Below are positions 1-9,782 of a DNA stretch of 31,268 nucleotides, in pieces. A program made the translations under genes and the position numbers. The notes below the pieces were generated by a model that was not told the DNA's origin, made no database searches, and worked only from the letters and a program-made list of their open reading frames with translations. Position 1 is the stretch's first letter. Every line of letters begins with the position of its first letter. Source of the stretch: Zarea fungicola (lineage: Eukaryota; Ascomycota; Sordariomycetes; Hypocreales; Cordycipitaceae). The stretch is from assembly GCA_900169235.1 (NCBI GenBank), contig FWCC01000188.1, positions 1 to 31,268 of the forward strand, written 5' to 3'.

Positions 1-2531
1 GTTGTAGCGTTTGTAACACCATGATCGCACCACGTAAAGTGAATGCGCCGGTTCTCAAGAATGTGACCTTCTCAATTGCTCAAGGGTCCATGATGGCAAT
101 GTATGGTGGCACGGGGTCCGGAAAGACAACTCTGTTGCAAAGCATGCTAGGTGAAGCAGAAATTCTTGATGGCTCTGTCTACATAGACGAATCCAGCATG
201 TCTGTTGCTCTCTGTGGTCAAATTACGTGGCTACCAAACGTATCTGTCCGTGACTGTGTTATTGGCGCCTGCGAGTTTGACCGCCTTTGGTTCGATACCG
301 TCATTGACCGCTGCAGACTGGCGGAAGATCTCCGCGAGCTACCAGACGGTGAAGACTACGTCATTGGAAGCGACGGGGCGAAATTAAGTGGAGGGCAACG
401 CCAACGAATTGGTATCGCCCGATCAGTCTATGCTCGAACAAAAGCGGTCATCTTTGACGATGCCTTCAGTGCCCTGGACGAAAAAACAGCCACGGGCATT
501 TTATTTGGGCTGTGTGGCGACGAAGGGCTCTTGCGCCGGGACAATCGCACAGTAGTCGTTTCCAGTTATCTTTCACAGTGCCTGGAGGTGGCTGATGCGG
601 TTATCCTGCTTGACAACAACGGTGCTGTTTCATGCGAGCCGTGCCGGAATAACCGTCGGCTACGAGAACAGGTGGCTTTGCTTCTTGGCCCAGACAGCCA
701 CACGAGAGCGGCACGGCCGGCGAGTCGTGACCAGGCGCCTGGCAACTCCCATGTGCGGCATGTGGCCGGCTGCTCTGCAGTGAGTCACCTGGAAAGCGAT
801 TCGCGCCGTAAAGGAGATGCGGATTTATACTTTCTTTGCATTGACGCCATCGGCCGGAGGCGCATGGTCCCATGGCTTCTACTCATGGTCTTTATGGCAT
901 TTGCGGAAACGGTCCCTCCCATCTTTGTCAAGATGTGGATCGAAGTGGCACCTACGGATAGACTGTGGCTGCTGGGCTATGCTCTGCTCTCTCTTTCCAG
1001 TGGCGTGCTCGCTGTTGCCTGCTTGTGTTCGATTTTCATCGTACTGTCGCCACGCGCTTCTGTCGGCCTGCATAAGAGGCTCACAGATACTGTTACGCAG
1101 TCTACCCTGGGCTTTCTAAGCACTACTGATACTGGCTCGATTGTAAATCGATATGGTCTAGACATGGAGTTACTGGCAAGCCGGGTTCCTGCTGGTGTCT
1201 ATAACTTTCTGTATTGCGGCTTTACAACACTCATCCAGGTCGGCATTATTTTATCTGGCGCTACATATATGACGGCTGTTCTTCCTTTTGTTCTCGGCTC
1301 TCTTTACTTTATACAGCGTTATTACCTCCGCACATCCCGCCAGCTTCGGTTGCTTGAGATAGAAGCCCAGGCGCCGTTGGTCACCGAGTTACGGGAATTG
1401 TCCACCGGCGTAATCTATATACGAGGGTTTGGCTGGCAAGAACACAGCCTTGCTCGCTGTCTGCGTCTCCTGGATGCGTCTCAAAGGCCATTTTACTTTC
1501 TTCTTTGCTCGCAGACGCTGCTTGCTCTGGTTTTGGATCTCCTAGCGACATTGATTGCCACCACTCTTGTGACGATTTGTTTATATGTCGAAGATGCATC
1601 CTCTCCAAATGCCACGGGTCTTGCTTTCCTAAGTCTTCTGATGGTCGGTACTAGCTTCAATAGGCTGGTCACGGACTGGACGTCCATGGAAACAGCTGTG
1701 GGATCCCTCGCACGACTTCAGCACTTTTTAACACATACTCCAATTGAGAACAACAAGGGTGAAGTGGAGCTATCGCCGGAATGGCCTTTCGAAGGCCGCG
1801 TGCAGTGGGAAAATGTTTCTGCACGATATAGGGTGGATGACCAAGACCGACAGGTACCGGTTCTCCATGATCTATGTTTCACAATCGAACCCGGACAGAA
1901 AATCGGTGTCATGGGAAGAACGGGAAGTGGCAAGTCTTCGTTGCTGGCTACTCTTCTGGGTTTCCTTGAGTATAGTGGCACTGTCAAGATTGATGGCATC
2001 GACATAGCAACGGCAGAACCTGATCAACTCCGCTCCCGTATCATTACCATTTCTCAGGAACTGGTAGAGCTAGATGGATCGATTCGCGATAACATGATCC
2101 CGTACAATACATCATGGGATAATCGTGTGAACGGAACAATGGGTGAAAAGGAGGCGGAAGAGGCTAGGAGAACGGACGAAATCATACGAGAAACAATGGT
2201 TCGGCTTCTAATTTGGGATCAAGCTATATGTAAAGGCGGGCTGGATGCGCCGTTGGATACGATTGGCTACTCTCATGGCGAGTTGCAGCTGCTATGCATC
2301 GCACGGGCCGTGGTACGGCGTCGTTTATCAGGAAGCAGTCTTCTTCTAGTAGATGAAGCAACAGCTAGCGTCGACGACGCGCGGGATCAGATTGTGCGTG
2401 AGATGATGCGAGAGTATTTTCGAGGATGCACCATAATCGTGGTTGCCCACCGAGAAGGGACGATAGCTGATTCCAACGTCACCTTACATATGTCGGGTGG
2501 GCGCATTGAGAGGCTGGAGGAGTATTGGTGA
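1..2531 (+). CDS. ABC transporter, ABCC/MRP type (5' part outside window)
   Basis: Exports conjugates or drugs across a membrane, as fungal ABCC full transporters do. The frame is open to the window edge, so the ATG at 21 is internal and the first membrane domain lies upstream. Counting from that Met: NBD1 has Walker A at 29-37 (GGTGSGKTT), Q-loop Q67, signature LSGGQ at 122-126 and Walker B ending D146-D147. The second Asp stands where a catalytic Glu would be, the usual ABCC NBD1 asymmetry. A hydrophobic membrane domain follows (about 285-575). NBD2 has Walker A at 632-640 (GRTGSGKSS), Walker B with D778-E779 and an H-loop His near the end. Its signature reads S-H-G-E (751-754); the His is common in fungal ABCC NBD2, while Glu for Gln is less usual. 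No intron is needed in this part. The substrate cannot be told. Confidence 0.93.
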   Translation, partial: CSVCNTMIAPRKVNAPVLKNVTFSIAQGSMMAMYGGTGSGKTTLLQSMLGEAEILDGSVYIDESSMSVALCGQITWLPNVSVRDCVIGACEFDRLWFDTVIDRCRLAEDLRELPDGEDYVIGSDGAKLSGGQRQRIGIARSVYARTKAVIFDDAFSALDEKTATGILFGLCGDEGLLRRDNRTVVVSSYLSQCLEVADAVILLDNNGAVSCEPCRNNRRLREQVALLLGPDSHTRAARPASRDQAPGNSHVRHVAGCSAVSHLESDSRRKGDADLYFLCIDAIGRRRMVPWLLLMVFMAFAETVPPIFVKMWIEVAPTDRLWLLGYALLSLSSGVLAVACLCSIFIVLSPRASVGLHKRLTDTVTQSTLGFLSTTDTGSIVNRYGLDMELLASRVPAGVYNFLYCGFTTLIQVGIILSGATYMTAVLPFVLGSLYFIQRYYLRTSRQLRLLEIEAQAPLVTELRELSTGVIYIRGFGWQEHSLARCLRLLDASQRPFYFLLCSQTLLALVLDLLATLIATTLVTICLYVEDASSPNATGLAFLSLLMVGTSFNRLVTDWTSMETAVGSLARLQHFLTHTPIENNKGEVELSPEWPFEGRVQWENVSARYRVDDQDRQVPVLHDLCFTIEPGQKIGVMGRTGSGKSSLLATLLGFLEYSGTVKIDGIDIATAEPDQLRSRIITISQELVELDGSIRDNMIPYNTSWDNRVNGTMGEKEAEEARRTDEIIRETMVRLLIWDQAICKGGLDAPLDTIGYSHGELQLLCIARAVVRRRLSGSSLLLVDEATASVDDARDQIVREMMREYFRGCTIIVVAHREGTIADSNVTLHMSGGRIERLEEYW

Positions 2532-3447
2532 CTTCTATCCATGCACAATCTGCTCTGAGCTGCCCAGTGGGTGTAGGGTACTATGCTGGTACCACTATTT
2601 CTTAACAAAGTAACTACGGAGAGGGGCATGTATTCGGCCTTTAAGGCTATACTTTACACATTATAATACATAACACCTTATTTCAAGATGTCTTTAAATA
2701 TTAATACCACAAAACTGCACATATTCCTTTTCATTTGTCGCTGGTTGCTGCTTTTAGTGACTGATTGGCTATGGCCGCCTGCGAACCACTCTGGATGGCG
2801 CGCATAGATATGATTTGCCACTCTGGAAGGCGTCGTCACGGACGAATCTTTTGAGAAGAAAACGAGTGACACAAATATTAGAGAGCTCCGTAATTCAACG
2901 TTTTTACGACGTCATACCAGCAATTATTGGGCTCAGAGAACGATAGTTTGTGAAATCAATTCAGTACTCGCCTGGGCGGCGTTGGATGAACTGCGGGGCG
3001 TCGTCAACTGATGATGGCTTGTCATCCAATTTATGTGCACACTGCTGCCAGGATAATTCCTCCGCCTATTTTGCCCACCTAAGTCTTCTCAGATGATTTC
3101 CGCCACATGCGGTACGCATTGCCCCCGAAATTCGGCCGGCATTCAGCTCCATGGCATAGTTGAGCCTTCATAAGAAAGTCTCTATGCCAAGGCCACGCCT
3201 GCTGTCCGTCGTGTTTACCGGAGACAGCCACGCACAATGTTAACGCGAGTTCCCTATGCGTGTCGAAATGTGGTCTTTATGCCCGATTCCGGTGGCTATT
3301 ATTCGAAATTGTAAATGGCCAGGTACCGGGACGGCGCCTAGTGGAAAAGCACTGCTTCATCCGCCAGTACTGGCTTAATCGACAAAGAATACATAGAACG
3401 GCTCGTGACACCTAACAAACGATGCAAGAGCATTCACACGACTCAAG
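2532..3447. other. Intergenic, ABC gene to chitinase gene
   Basis: About 0.9 kb between two plus-strand genes. It should hold the 3' UTR of the ABC gene and the promoter of the chitinase gene. I see no convincing coding region, RNA gene or repeat, and no clear TATA box close to the chitinase ATG. Confidence 0.6.
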
Positions 3448-4864
3448 ATGAATTGCTTCCTCTCCGTGGCGACTGCCGCCAGTGTGCTTGCCATGGTTTC
3501 CAGTGGCGCGGCTGAGTTCAGCGCAGGGTCTACAAACAACATTGCGGTGTACTGGGGTACGAATATGATCTATATGGCTTGCACCTAGGACAGATTCTGA
3601 AACTATGTACAGGTCAGAACTCCATCAACAAAGTGAATGGACAGCAGCGTCTGTCCTACTACTGTGACAGCAAGTACTTCCTTCAATAGACCGACAATGT
3701 CACGCCACATACAGATACTGACAATCCATTAGCTACAGCTCTCAGCGTTCGTTTGGCTGATGTCACGGCAACAGATCACATAAAAGCTTGCTAACTGCAT
3801 GTACAGATCATCCATCTTTCATTCATGAACGGCATTACTCCTGCTATCACCAACTTTGCTAGTGCAGGGGACAACTGCACGGCGTTCCCGGACAACGCCA
3901 ACCTCCTAAACTGCCCTCAGATTTCGTGAGTCCCCCGTCTGTGTATATTAGTGGACAGCAAAATCGACTAACGAAACGAACAACCGAAAGTGCCGACATT
4001 ATTTTCTGCCAGAGTCGGGGCAAGACTATCACTCTGTCCCTTGGCGGTGCCACGTACTCGCAAGGTGGCTGGTCCAGCACTGCAGCCGCCGAGGCCGCCG
4101 CGCAGTCCGTCTGGGACATGTTTGGCCCCGTCGGCAAGAATGTCAACCGCCCCTTTGGTGATGCCGTTGTCAATGGGTTCGACTTTGACTTTGAAAGCAG
4201 TACCAGCAACCTGCCCGCATTCGGCGCCAAGCTCCGCAGACTGATGGATGGAGCTGGTGGCGAAAGATACTACCTGTCGGCGGCACCTCAGTGCGTCTTC
4301 CCCGACGCCGCCATTGGGGATCTCCTCAATGCCGTCGCATTTGACTTTGTCTCAATTCAGTTCTACAACAACTGGTGCGGCGTGGCCAACTTTGTTCAGG
4401 GCTCGACCAAGCAAAACGCGTACAATTTTGATGTCTGGAACAAATGGGCCTTAGGTAGCAAGAACCCAAAGGTAAAGCTTCTCGTGGGCGTTCCGGCGGC
4501 CGCTAGTGCCGGCGGAGGCTACAGCAACGGGCCCCAGCTCAAAGCTGCTATCAATTGGTCACAGAAGTTCTCCAACTTTGGGGGCGTCATGATCTGGGAC
4601 ATGTCCCAGCTCTGGGCTAACAGCGGCTTCCTCGACGAGGTTGCCAGCGACATGAGAGGGGGTCCTTCTCAGACCACCATCAGCACTGCCGCCGCCGCCG
4701 CCACCACCACCACTGGCATACCATTTGTCAATTATGCTCTGAACGGTGGCGCTGGCCGTCCCCAGTGGGCGCAGTGCGGTGGCCTGGGATACACTGGTCC
4801 TACCGTCTGCGCTGCTCCCTACAAGTGCGTATTGGGAGGTGCTTGGTGGTCGTCTTGCCAGTGA
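3448..4864 (+). CDS. Secreted GH18 chitinase with C-terminal CBM1; reading frame conflict at intron 2
   Basis: Hydrolyses chitin outside the cell. Exon 1 (3448-3556) encodes a signal peptide ending near SSGAA, then the NIAVYWG start of class-III-like fungal chitinases. Intron 1 (3557-3612, GTACGA to ACAG) splices in frame to QNSINKVNGQQRLSYYCDS. Intron 3 (3926-3990, GTGAGT, branch CTAAC, AAG) joins CPQIS to ADIIFCQS. Exon 4 holds the LSLGGATYS strand and the active-site motif NGFDFDFE, with catalytic Glu at 4193-4195; the first Asp of the usual DxxDxDxE is Asn. A short Thr/Ala linker and a CBM1 ending SSCQ follow. Intron 2 is the problem: the only GT donor (3674) with the only good acceptor (3806, branch CTAAC) shifts frame and meets a stop. 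Either one base is lost or wrong, or this is a young pseudogene. Subgroup is inferred from the class-III-like sequence and CBM1. Confidence 0.82.
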
Positions 4865-6846
4865 AAGGATTGAATTGGGGCCAGATCTGCACCACATAAG
4901 GTGACTGCTAATGCTCCCTGCGTCATTATCATTGCGGTATGGCGGAACACGACGTACGTATTCGATACGTGCCTGGAGATGGAGATGAGGCAGTTTTGCT
5001 TATGAGTGCGCTCGAGTTGAGCCTCTGACTGACTCATGTTGACATCAGTGTAGAATGCATGCGAAGGGTACCGACAGTATGGGAGACTAAATAACATCGT
5101 ATTACGTGAATAAAGTGTGCATGTAACAATGCGGTCCAATGAATGTAACCCAACTAATGAGTCCATGAACCCATTCTCGGGACCACTGTCCACACGCCTG
5201 GCCGGGAGAGCGGTGGTGTCTGGGAACAGCCTGCTTCCTGTAGTCGCAGGCTTTTGAAAAGAGTCTCTCAACATCCGACAGGAATTTGCGGTTATTTATT
5301 ACGGCGACCCCAGTCGTCTCCTCTTGCCACCTTCCATCCAGACCTCAAGACCGTCCACATGTCATTTGTCGTCGTCAGCATAATGTCCTTGTTGAGTAGA
5401 CTCGTGTTCCCAGGCAACGCAGAGGTCGCTTCGAATGGTTAGAAAGTCTAGGTGACGAGCGGACTGGATAAAATTGAGGAAATTTTCTTTTAGATGGACC
5501 GGGTCATGGAACGTCAGAGTCTCTGGTTGGTTGTTGCTTGCGTAGTTGCGTTTTCTTTTACATTTGATTTTTATTAACGTCCGTTTGTGCCCTAGGGTAG
5601 GCTTTTGGACGTGCTATTGAGCCTTCTACGGACAAAGCGTTTTCTTTTACAGGGGAGAGTTGCTTAAGAGTGCAGGGTAGCTGCACCAGCGGGGTTTAGG
5701 GTAGCGCCAAAAGGGCGGAGTAAGACGGAACGGTAAGCTGCAACTGCTCGCAGATAGGCTGTAAAGGCTTTCCCGACATCTTGCAGAATATCGTATACCC
5801 CTGACGGTCTGCTGTATAGCCACTGCCGAACCCGTCTTGCAGAGGCTTGCAATTGATCAATTTGCTGGCTATCAGATCCCAGCGAATATTATTATGGAAA
5901 GCTACAGTACTCTAATGTTGCTCATGCAAAAAGGCTTGCTCAACGGAACAGATACTTTCAAACCAACTCTCACATGGTGGTAAAATAGAAAGGCTATTGG
6001 CAAATCTGTTTTGTCGTATTACAGTGCATTACCAAAGTTGAACAATCGTTTGCTCCGCCCCAACAAAGTACATGAAACGTATGGCCTCGGCGTAAACAAA
6101 TGGTAAACAGCTGATAAAGGCATGCCCGAAATCAATTTCAAGTTAAATGACAGTATCACAATATCTAGTACAGTACTACGGTAGGTCGATACCTCCGACA
6201 AAACTCCTCCCAAACGATAATCATCAGCTGATAAAGCGCAAGCTCCATAGGCGGTTGGTGAGGGCCAGTGAACAAGCGGCTGCTGTAGATAGAGATTCCA
6301 ACAGGGGGTGCAATATTGAGGCGGTGTGTTGGAAACCAAGCCACAATGAAATCTAATGCTCCCACTCCATGTTGAACGCCACGGCACAAACTAGAAAAAT
6401 GGCAACCTTGTCCATGATGAGCCACGCTGAACCCTCAACGCTGCTCGGTCGCCCAGGGAATCATCTTTTATTATGCATCGCCAAGACCTTATGTAGCAGT
6501 CCGACAAACACGCTTGATCCCAGTGCCACTTAGATGGCACCTCAGCCACAATAAATATGCCATTAACGCTCGACAGTCAGCCACTATATAGAACTTCGTA
6601 CAGCAGAGACTAGGACAAGTATTAGTATCTTCTTTGGAGCCCGGGCGCACTGCGTGGCGTCATTCGATCGAGCCCGCTAATCTAGTAATGGCAGCGCCCC
6701 TTCGAAGTGGATAAGGCCGCAAAATCCGCCTGAGTCATATCTCCACCGTTGCGTATCCCGTGTACAGCCCTGCGGTAGGCAGTGAACAAGGCTGACTGCA
6801 AGGCATGTCTGAAAGGCAGGCAGATAAAATTGTGACGGAGGCTCGA
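4865..6846. other. Gene-poor 2 kb between chitinase and vWA-like gene
   Basis: No ORF here shows a recognisable domain, start context or splice pattern. The longest, on the minus strand over 4819-5274, overlaps the chitinase CBM1 exon antisense and looks like chance. A 15-bp direct repeat (GCGTTTTCTTTTACA) sits at 5548-5562 and 5637-5651, and CAGCTGATAAAG occurs twice near 6108 and 6226. These may be traces of decayed repeats, but I cannot assign an element. Confidence 0.5.
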
Positions 6847-6853
6847 TATAAAA
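6847..6853 (+). promoter_or_regulatory. Probable TATA box of the vWA-like gene
   Basis: TATAAAA lies 71-77 bases upstream of the ATG at 6924, a normal distance for fungal core promoters, and supports that start. Confidence 0.5.
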
Positions 6854-6923
6854 TCCCCTGAAACACCATCAACGTATACATCCATATACTGTTCTACAAG
6901 TCATCCATATCTACACTCGCAAG

Positions 6924-8102
6924 ATGGGCTGCATATTCTCCAAAGAAGCATCCACCTCGCCACCTATGGCCCGGAGCGCTGCGCCTAACCTCGATGTCAA
7001 GTCCGGGCCATCAATTTCAGATCTCCCGAGGATCATCGACCATGATGTACCCCGTCCCCCGACGTACGCAGACGACAACATCGTTTCTGAAGCTATACGA
7101 AGGGCCGCGCGCCTCGAAGTGTGCGGTATCCAGAACCCGTTCGATTCCCTAACAGGCCGTCAGTACTATATTTATTGCAATACTAGTGCGGGCTTGCTTG
7201 AACCGACAAAACTGGCTATGGAGACAGTGGCGCTTTTTTTGCTTCGACTGGGACAGGCTTCCAACGCAGATATGAAGTTTCATTTTACAAGCATGACTAA
7301 CACCGAAAGCACCAAGCAAAATGAGGACAAGGAGGCAAGCGCTGAAGCTTTACGCAAACTGTTTCTGACCAAAAGCTGGGACAACGCTAGAGACCTAATT
7401 TCCGAGTCAGCTCCTCTCCAAAAACTCGGGATGGATGAGTGGATCCCAAAGAACACATCTGACGACATAGATGATGATCTTAAACATCATAAATTACTGG
7501 ATCATGTTCGGACGACAATGAATGCATATTGGTGGGGCTGGCCTCGGGAAACAACCGTAGAAAAGTTTCGAGAACTGTACAAAGCGGCGGTGGAGGAAGC
7601 TGCAAAACAGAAGAAGTCTCTGAACAGCCCACGTTTTGCTATCGACAAGGCTATCAATCTTCGAAAAAATATAATCGACAATAAGCAAACATTTCCAGTG
7701 ACAGTTATAATCTTGACTGCAACTGCGCTCGAACCGACAGAAGTCAATGCCATCAAGGCACGTCTACGGGAAAACGTCCAAGTTGGCGAAGGCGAGGGCA
7801 GCCAGTTTTGCATTTCAATGATGCTCCTCACGGATAGGATGCCAGAAGCCGCAATCAAGCTCTACAAAGACATGGACAATTATAGGTCTGGTGACAACGA
7901 CTTTATTGACATAGTACAGGAGAGCGAGAACAGCATACTGCGGACCTTTATATCTCCACAGACCATCGTCAAGCTGCTCAATGGTAATAATAGAGAAGTG
8001 GACAAGATGCAATTAGAGAAGGCCGCGGCAAGCCACCGAGGCTATCTGGCAAACATCGATATGCCGAGTGTCGAGAGAATCAGGGATATTTTGGGGCGCT
8101 GA
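6924..8102 (+). CDS. Probable N-acylated protein with degenerate vWA-like domain
   Basis: 392 residues, no intron. The N terminus MGCIFSK fits N-myristoylation at Gly2 plus palmitoylation at Cys3, so membrane attachment is likely. A PPxY motif (PPTY, 45-48) follows; such motifs bind WW domains of Nedd4/Rsp5 ligases. From about residue 75 on, spacing recalls fungal vWA proteins: a strand then N-T-S-A-G (86-90) where DxSxS would be, a helix, MKFHFTSM as second strand, and later PVTVIILTATA and the stretch ending DFIDIVQ, which match the strands around the usual ITDG and the final DIVDTV. All metal-site (MIDAS) acidic residues visible to me are replaced, so metal-dependent adhesion is unlikely. 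The MIDAS-less vWA assignment is inference by eye; the acylation motif is read directly. Role unknown; perhaps a membrane scaffold. Confidence 0.7.
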   Translation: MGCIFSKEASTSPPMARSAAPNLDVKSGPSISDLPRIIDHDVPRPPTYADDNIVSEAIRRAARLEVCGIQNPFDSLTGRQYYIYCNTSAGLLEPTKLAMETVALFLLRLGQASNADMKFHFTSMTNTESTKQNEDKEASAEALRKLFLTKSWDNARDLISESAPLQKLGMDEWIPKNTSDDIDDDLKHHKLLDHVRTTMNAYWWGWPRETTVEKFRELYKAAVEEAAKQKKSLNSPRFAIDKAINLRKNIIDNKQTFPVTVIILTATALEPTEVNAIKARLRENVQVGEGEGSQFCISMMLLTDRMPEAAIKLYKDMDNYRSGDNDFIDIVQESENSILRTFISPQTIVKLLNGNNREVDKMQLEKAAASHRGYLANIDMPSVERIRDILGR

Positions 8103-8826
8103 GATAGAGAAAGTCTTGCTCTTGAGACAGATTGAGCTAATTCTATTCCATCGCTCCATACTTGTTTGCAGGGATGGCGGCGGTATAAATACAAGTTCTG
8201 TGCCAGGGGCTAGATTGGCACATTGTTGGACACGGAACTTTACTGTGCAACCCATCAAATTCTCTACTAAGTAGTGGTCATGTCTGCCACCACCGCCGGG
8301 CATCCACTCCATGGGGTCATGTCAGGTGCCACCGCTGCCGTAACATTACTAGGCCGTTGCGGTCGGACATTCACGGTGGATTGATCGTGACTTAATTCAG
8401 CTGTTGTATTATGCATTCATTAATGGAGGCGGGTGGGGTTATGCCCTCTCGCAGCCGGTAGCTTCTAAAAAAAGAGCAAGTAGGCTGACTTCGACAAAGC
8501 CAATGCAACAATCTAGCATCAATCACCAGCACACAGTCAAGGGCACTGGACTTGAACAACGGCCATATCGGCGGCAACCAAAGAGAAGCGTAGTATCTTG
8601 CTACTACCGCCGCTAGTGGGCGTTCAATGTGCAAGCCAGTCATGTGCAGGCAGTGCTACCGTAACCCTAAGTTCTGTTCCACTCTACAGCTAGGCAACCT
8701 CTACTTAAACAACTTCCTTTACTGATTTTCTGTAAATATATAGGTAATAAGAGTATGATTTATCTCCAGCATAGTCGACTAGATACAGTCGTGTCAGTTA
8801 CGCCGTTTCGAGCCATCACGAGGTAT
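8103..8826. other. Intergenic, convergent 3' ends
   Basis: This 0.7 kb separates the plus-strand vWA-like gene from the minus-strand secreted-protein gene, so it should carry both 3' UTRs. I see no further gene, repeat family or RNA in it. Confidence 0.5.
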
Positions 8827-9354
8827 TCATGCATGACACTGCGACGGCGATGACTGTGACGATGTGGCGACGGGTGCTGTCGACGATGCGGGACCCTGGC
8901 TTAGGCTGGAGGAACTTTTGGTGCCCGAAATTACTGTTGAGGAGGAAGTCGAGGTTTGGTCACGGACTGAAGCACCACCGGAAACTGTTGTTGAGACAGG
9001 GTTGGACATGGAGTCTGGTTTGCCGAGTGACCGGCTTGCCGTGTTGACAGTGTGTGTGGGACATACACCACTCACTTGCAGAAATTTATTCACCGTGGAT
9101 GAGTACGTTGAGGTTGTAATTAGGGGCATGCCAGTAATAGTGGTATCCGGAAGAGTCAAGGTCCCATAAGCAGGAATAGTGTTTACGTTTGTCACGACAT
9201 CAGAATTCCATGCTTGCAGTATGCTTGGAGCATTGGGACCATAGATGCTGGTGAGTTGATCGGCACACTGTCCAGGTTCAGGAACCCAGAGAATACTAGG
9301 TGTGGCCAATGACTGAGTGATAAGGAACGGAAGCACGGAGAGATGGAAGTACAT
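8827..9354 (-). CDS. Small secreted Ser/Thr-rich protein, unrecognised
   Basis: 175 residues from the Met at 9354-9352. I chose this start over an in-frame Met 14 codons upstream because it puts a signal peptide (MYFHLSVLPFLITQSLA) at the very N terminus. The mature part has three Cys (in PGQC, SGVC and SQCHA), a mid region rich in Thr/Pro/Ile, and a Ser/Thr-rich C-terminal third typical of heavily O-glycosylated fungal wall or secreted proteins. There is no hydrophobic tail, so no GPI signal is seen unless an unrecognised intron adds one. Function unknown; wall protein or effector-like protein are possible. The opposite strand has ORFs here that look like shadows. Confidence 0.6.
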   Translation of the reverse strand: MYFHLSVLPFLITQSLATPSILWVPEPGQCADQLTSIYGPNAPSILQAWNSDVVTNVNTIPAYGTLTLPDTTITGMPLITTSTYSSTVNKFLQVSGVCPTHTVNTASRSLGKPDSMSNPVSTTVSGGASVRDQTSTSSSTVISGTKSSSSLSQGPASSTAPVATSSQSSPSQCHA

Positions 9355-9661
9355 CTTTGCAGGAGTTTGTGGAGGGCTTCCTACGTGGGCCTTCACAACG
9401 TTTATTATACAGGTGCCTACTGTGCTGGTTAGACCTTGCAGAGAGATCTAAAATGTCCAGTTCCGGCTGTTCTGGCTTTCCTGACTTTACACCACTGGTT
9501 AGAATCGCGGTTGTCACTCGCAAGGCCACCGTGCGAGATTAGGCGGCAGTATAGCCTTCCTCGCCCGATGGCGACTTTGCAATGCGGCAATTTTGGACGG
9601 TCAATTCTTTCTAGAACTGACAAAACCAGGAAGGCCAAAGGAGTCGATGAGGATTTTATTA
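9355..9661. other. Short intergenic between secreted-protein gene and transposon
   Basis: Upstream region of the minus-strand secreted-protein gene, ending in the TA dinucleotide (9660-9661) that borders the transposon. Nothing else recognised. Confidence 0.5.
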
Positions 9662-9704
9662 ACGTCAGCCACCCCCTACCCGGCCATAGCCCCTACCTGG
9701 TCAG
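9662..9704 (+). repeat. Left terminal inverted repeat of the Fot1/Pogo-like element
   Basis: Begins ACGTCAGCC and ends CCTACCTGGTCAG. Compared with the reverse complement of the right end, 39 of 43 positions agree (mismatches at positions 7, 8, 10 and 28). Confidence 0.92.
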
Positions 9705-9782
9705 CTCCACGAATCTCAACATTAAGGCAGAGAATCACATAACTAATTCAAAATAAATTATAAAATTATAAAACCAATATCA

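Noticed and set aside
4819..5274. 151-codon minus-strand frame over the chitinase 3' end
   Set aside because: Antisense to the CBM1 exon, no domain or signal, biased start; best explained as chance.
5664..5852. Possible retroelement fragment on the minus strand
   Set aside because: Short, and I could not match it to gag, RT or integrase motifs.
8864..9169. 101-codon plus-strand frame opposite the secreted-protein gene
   Set aside because: Complement of Ser/Thr-rich codons; the minus frame has a signal peptide and is preferred.
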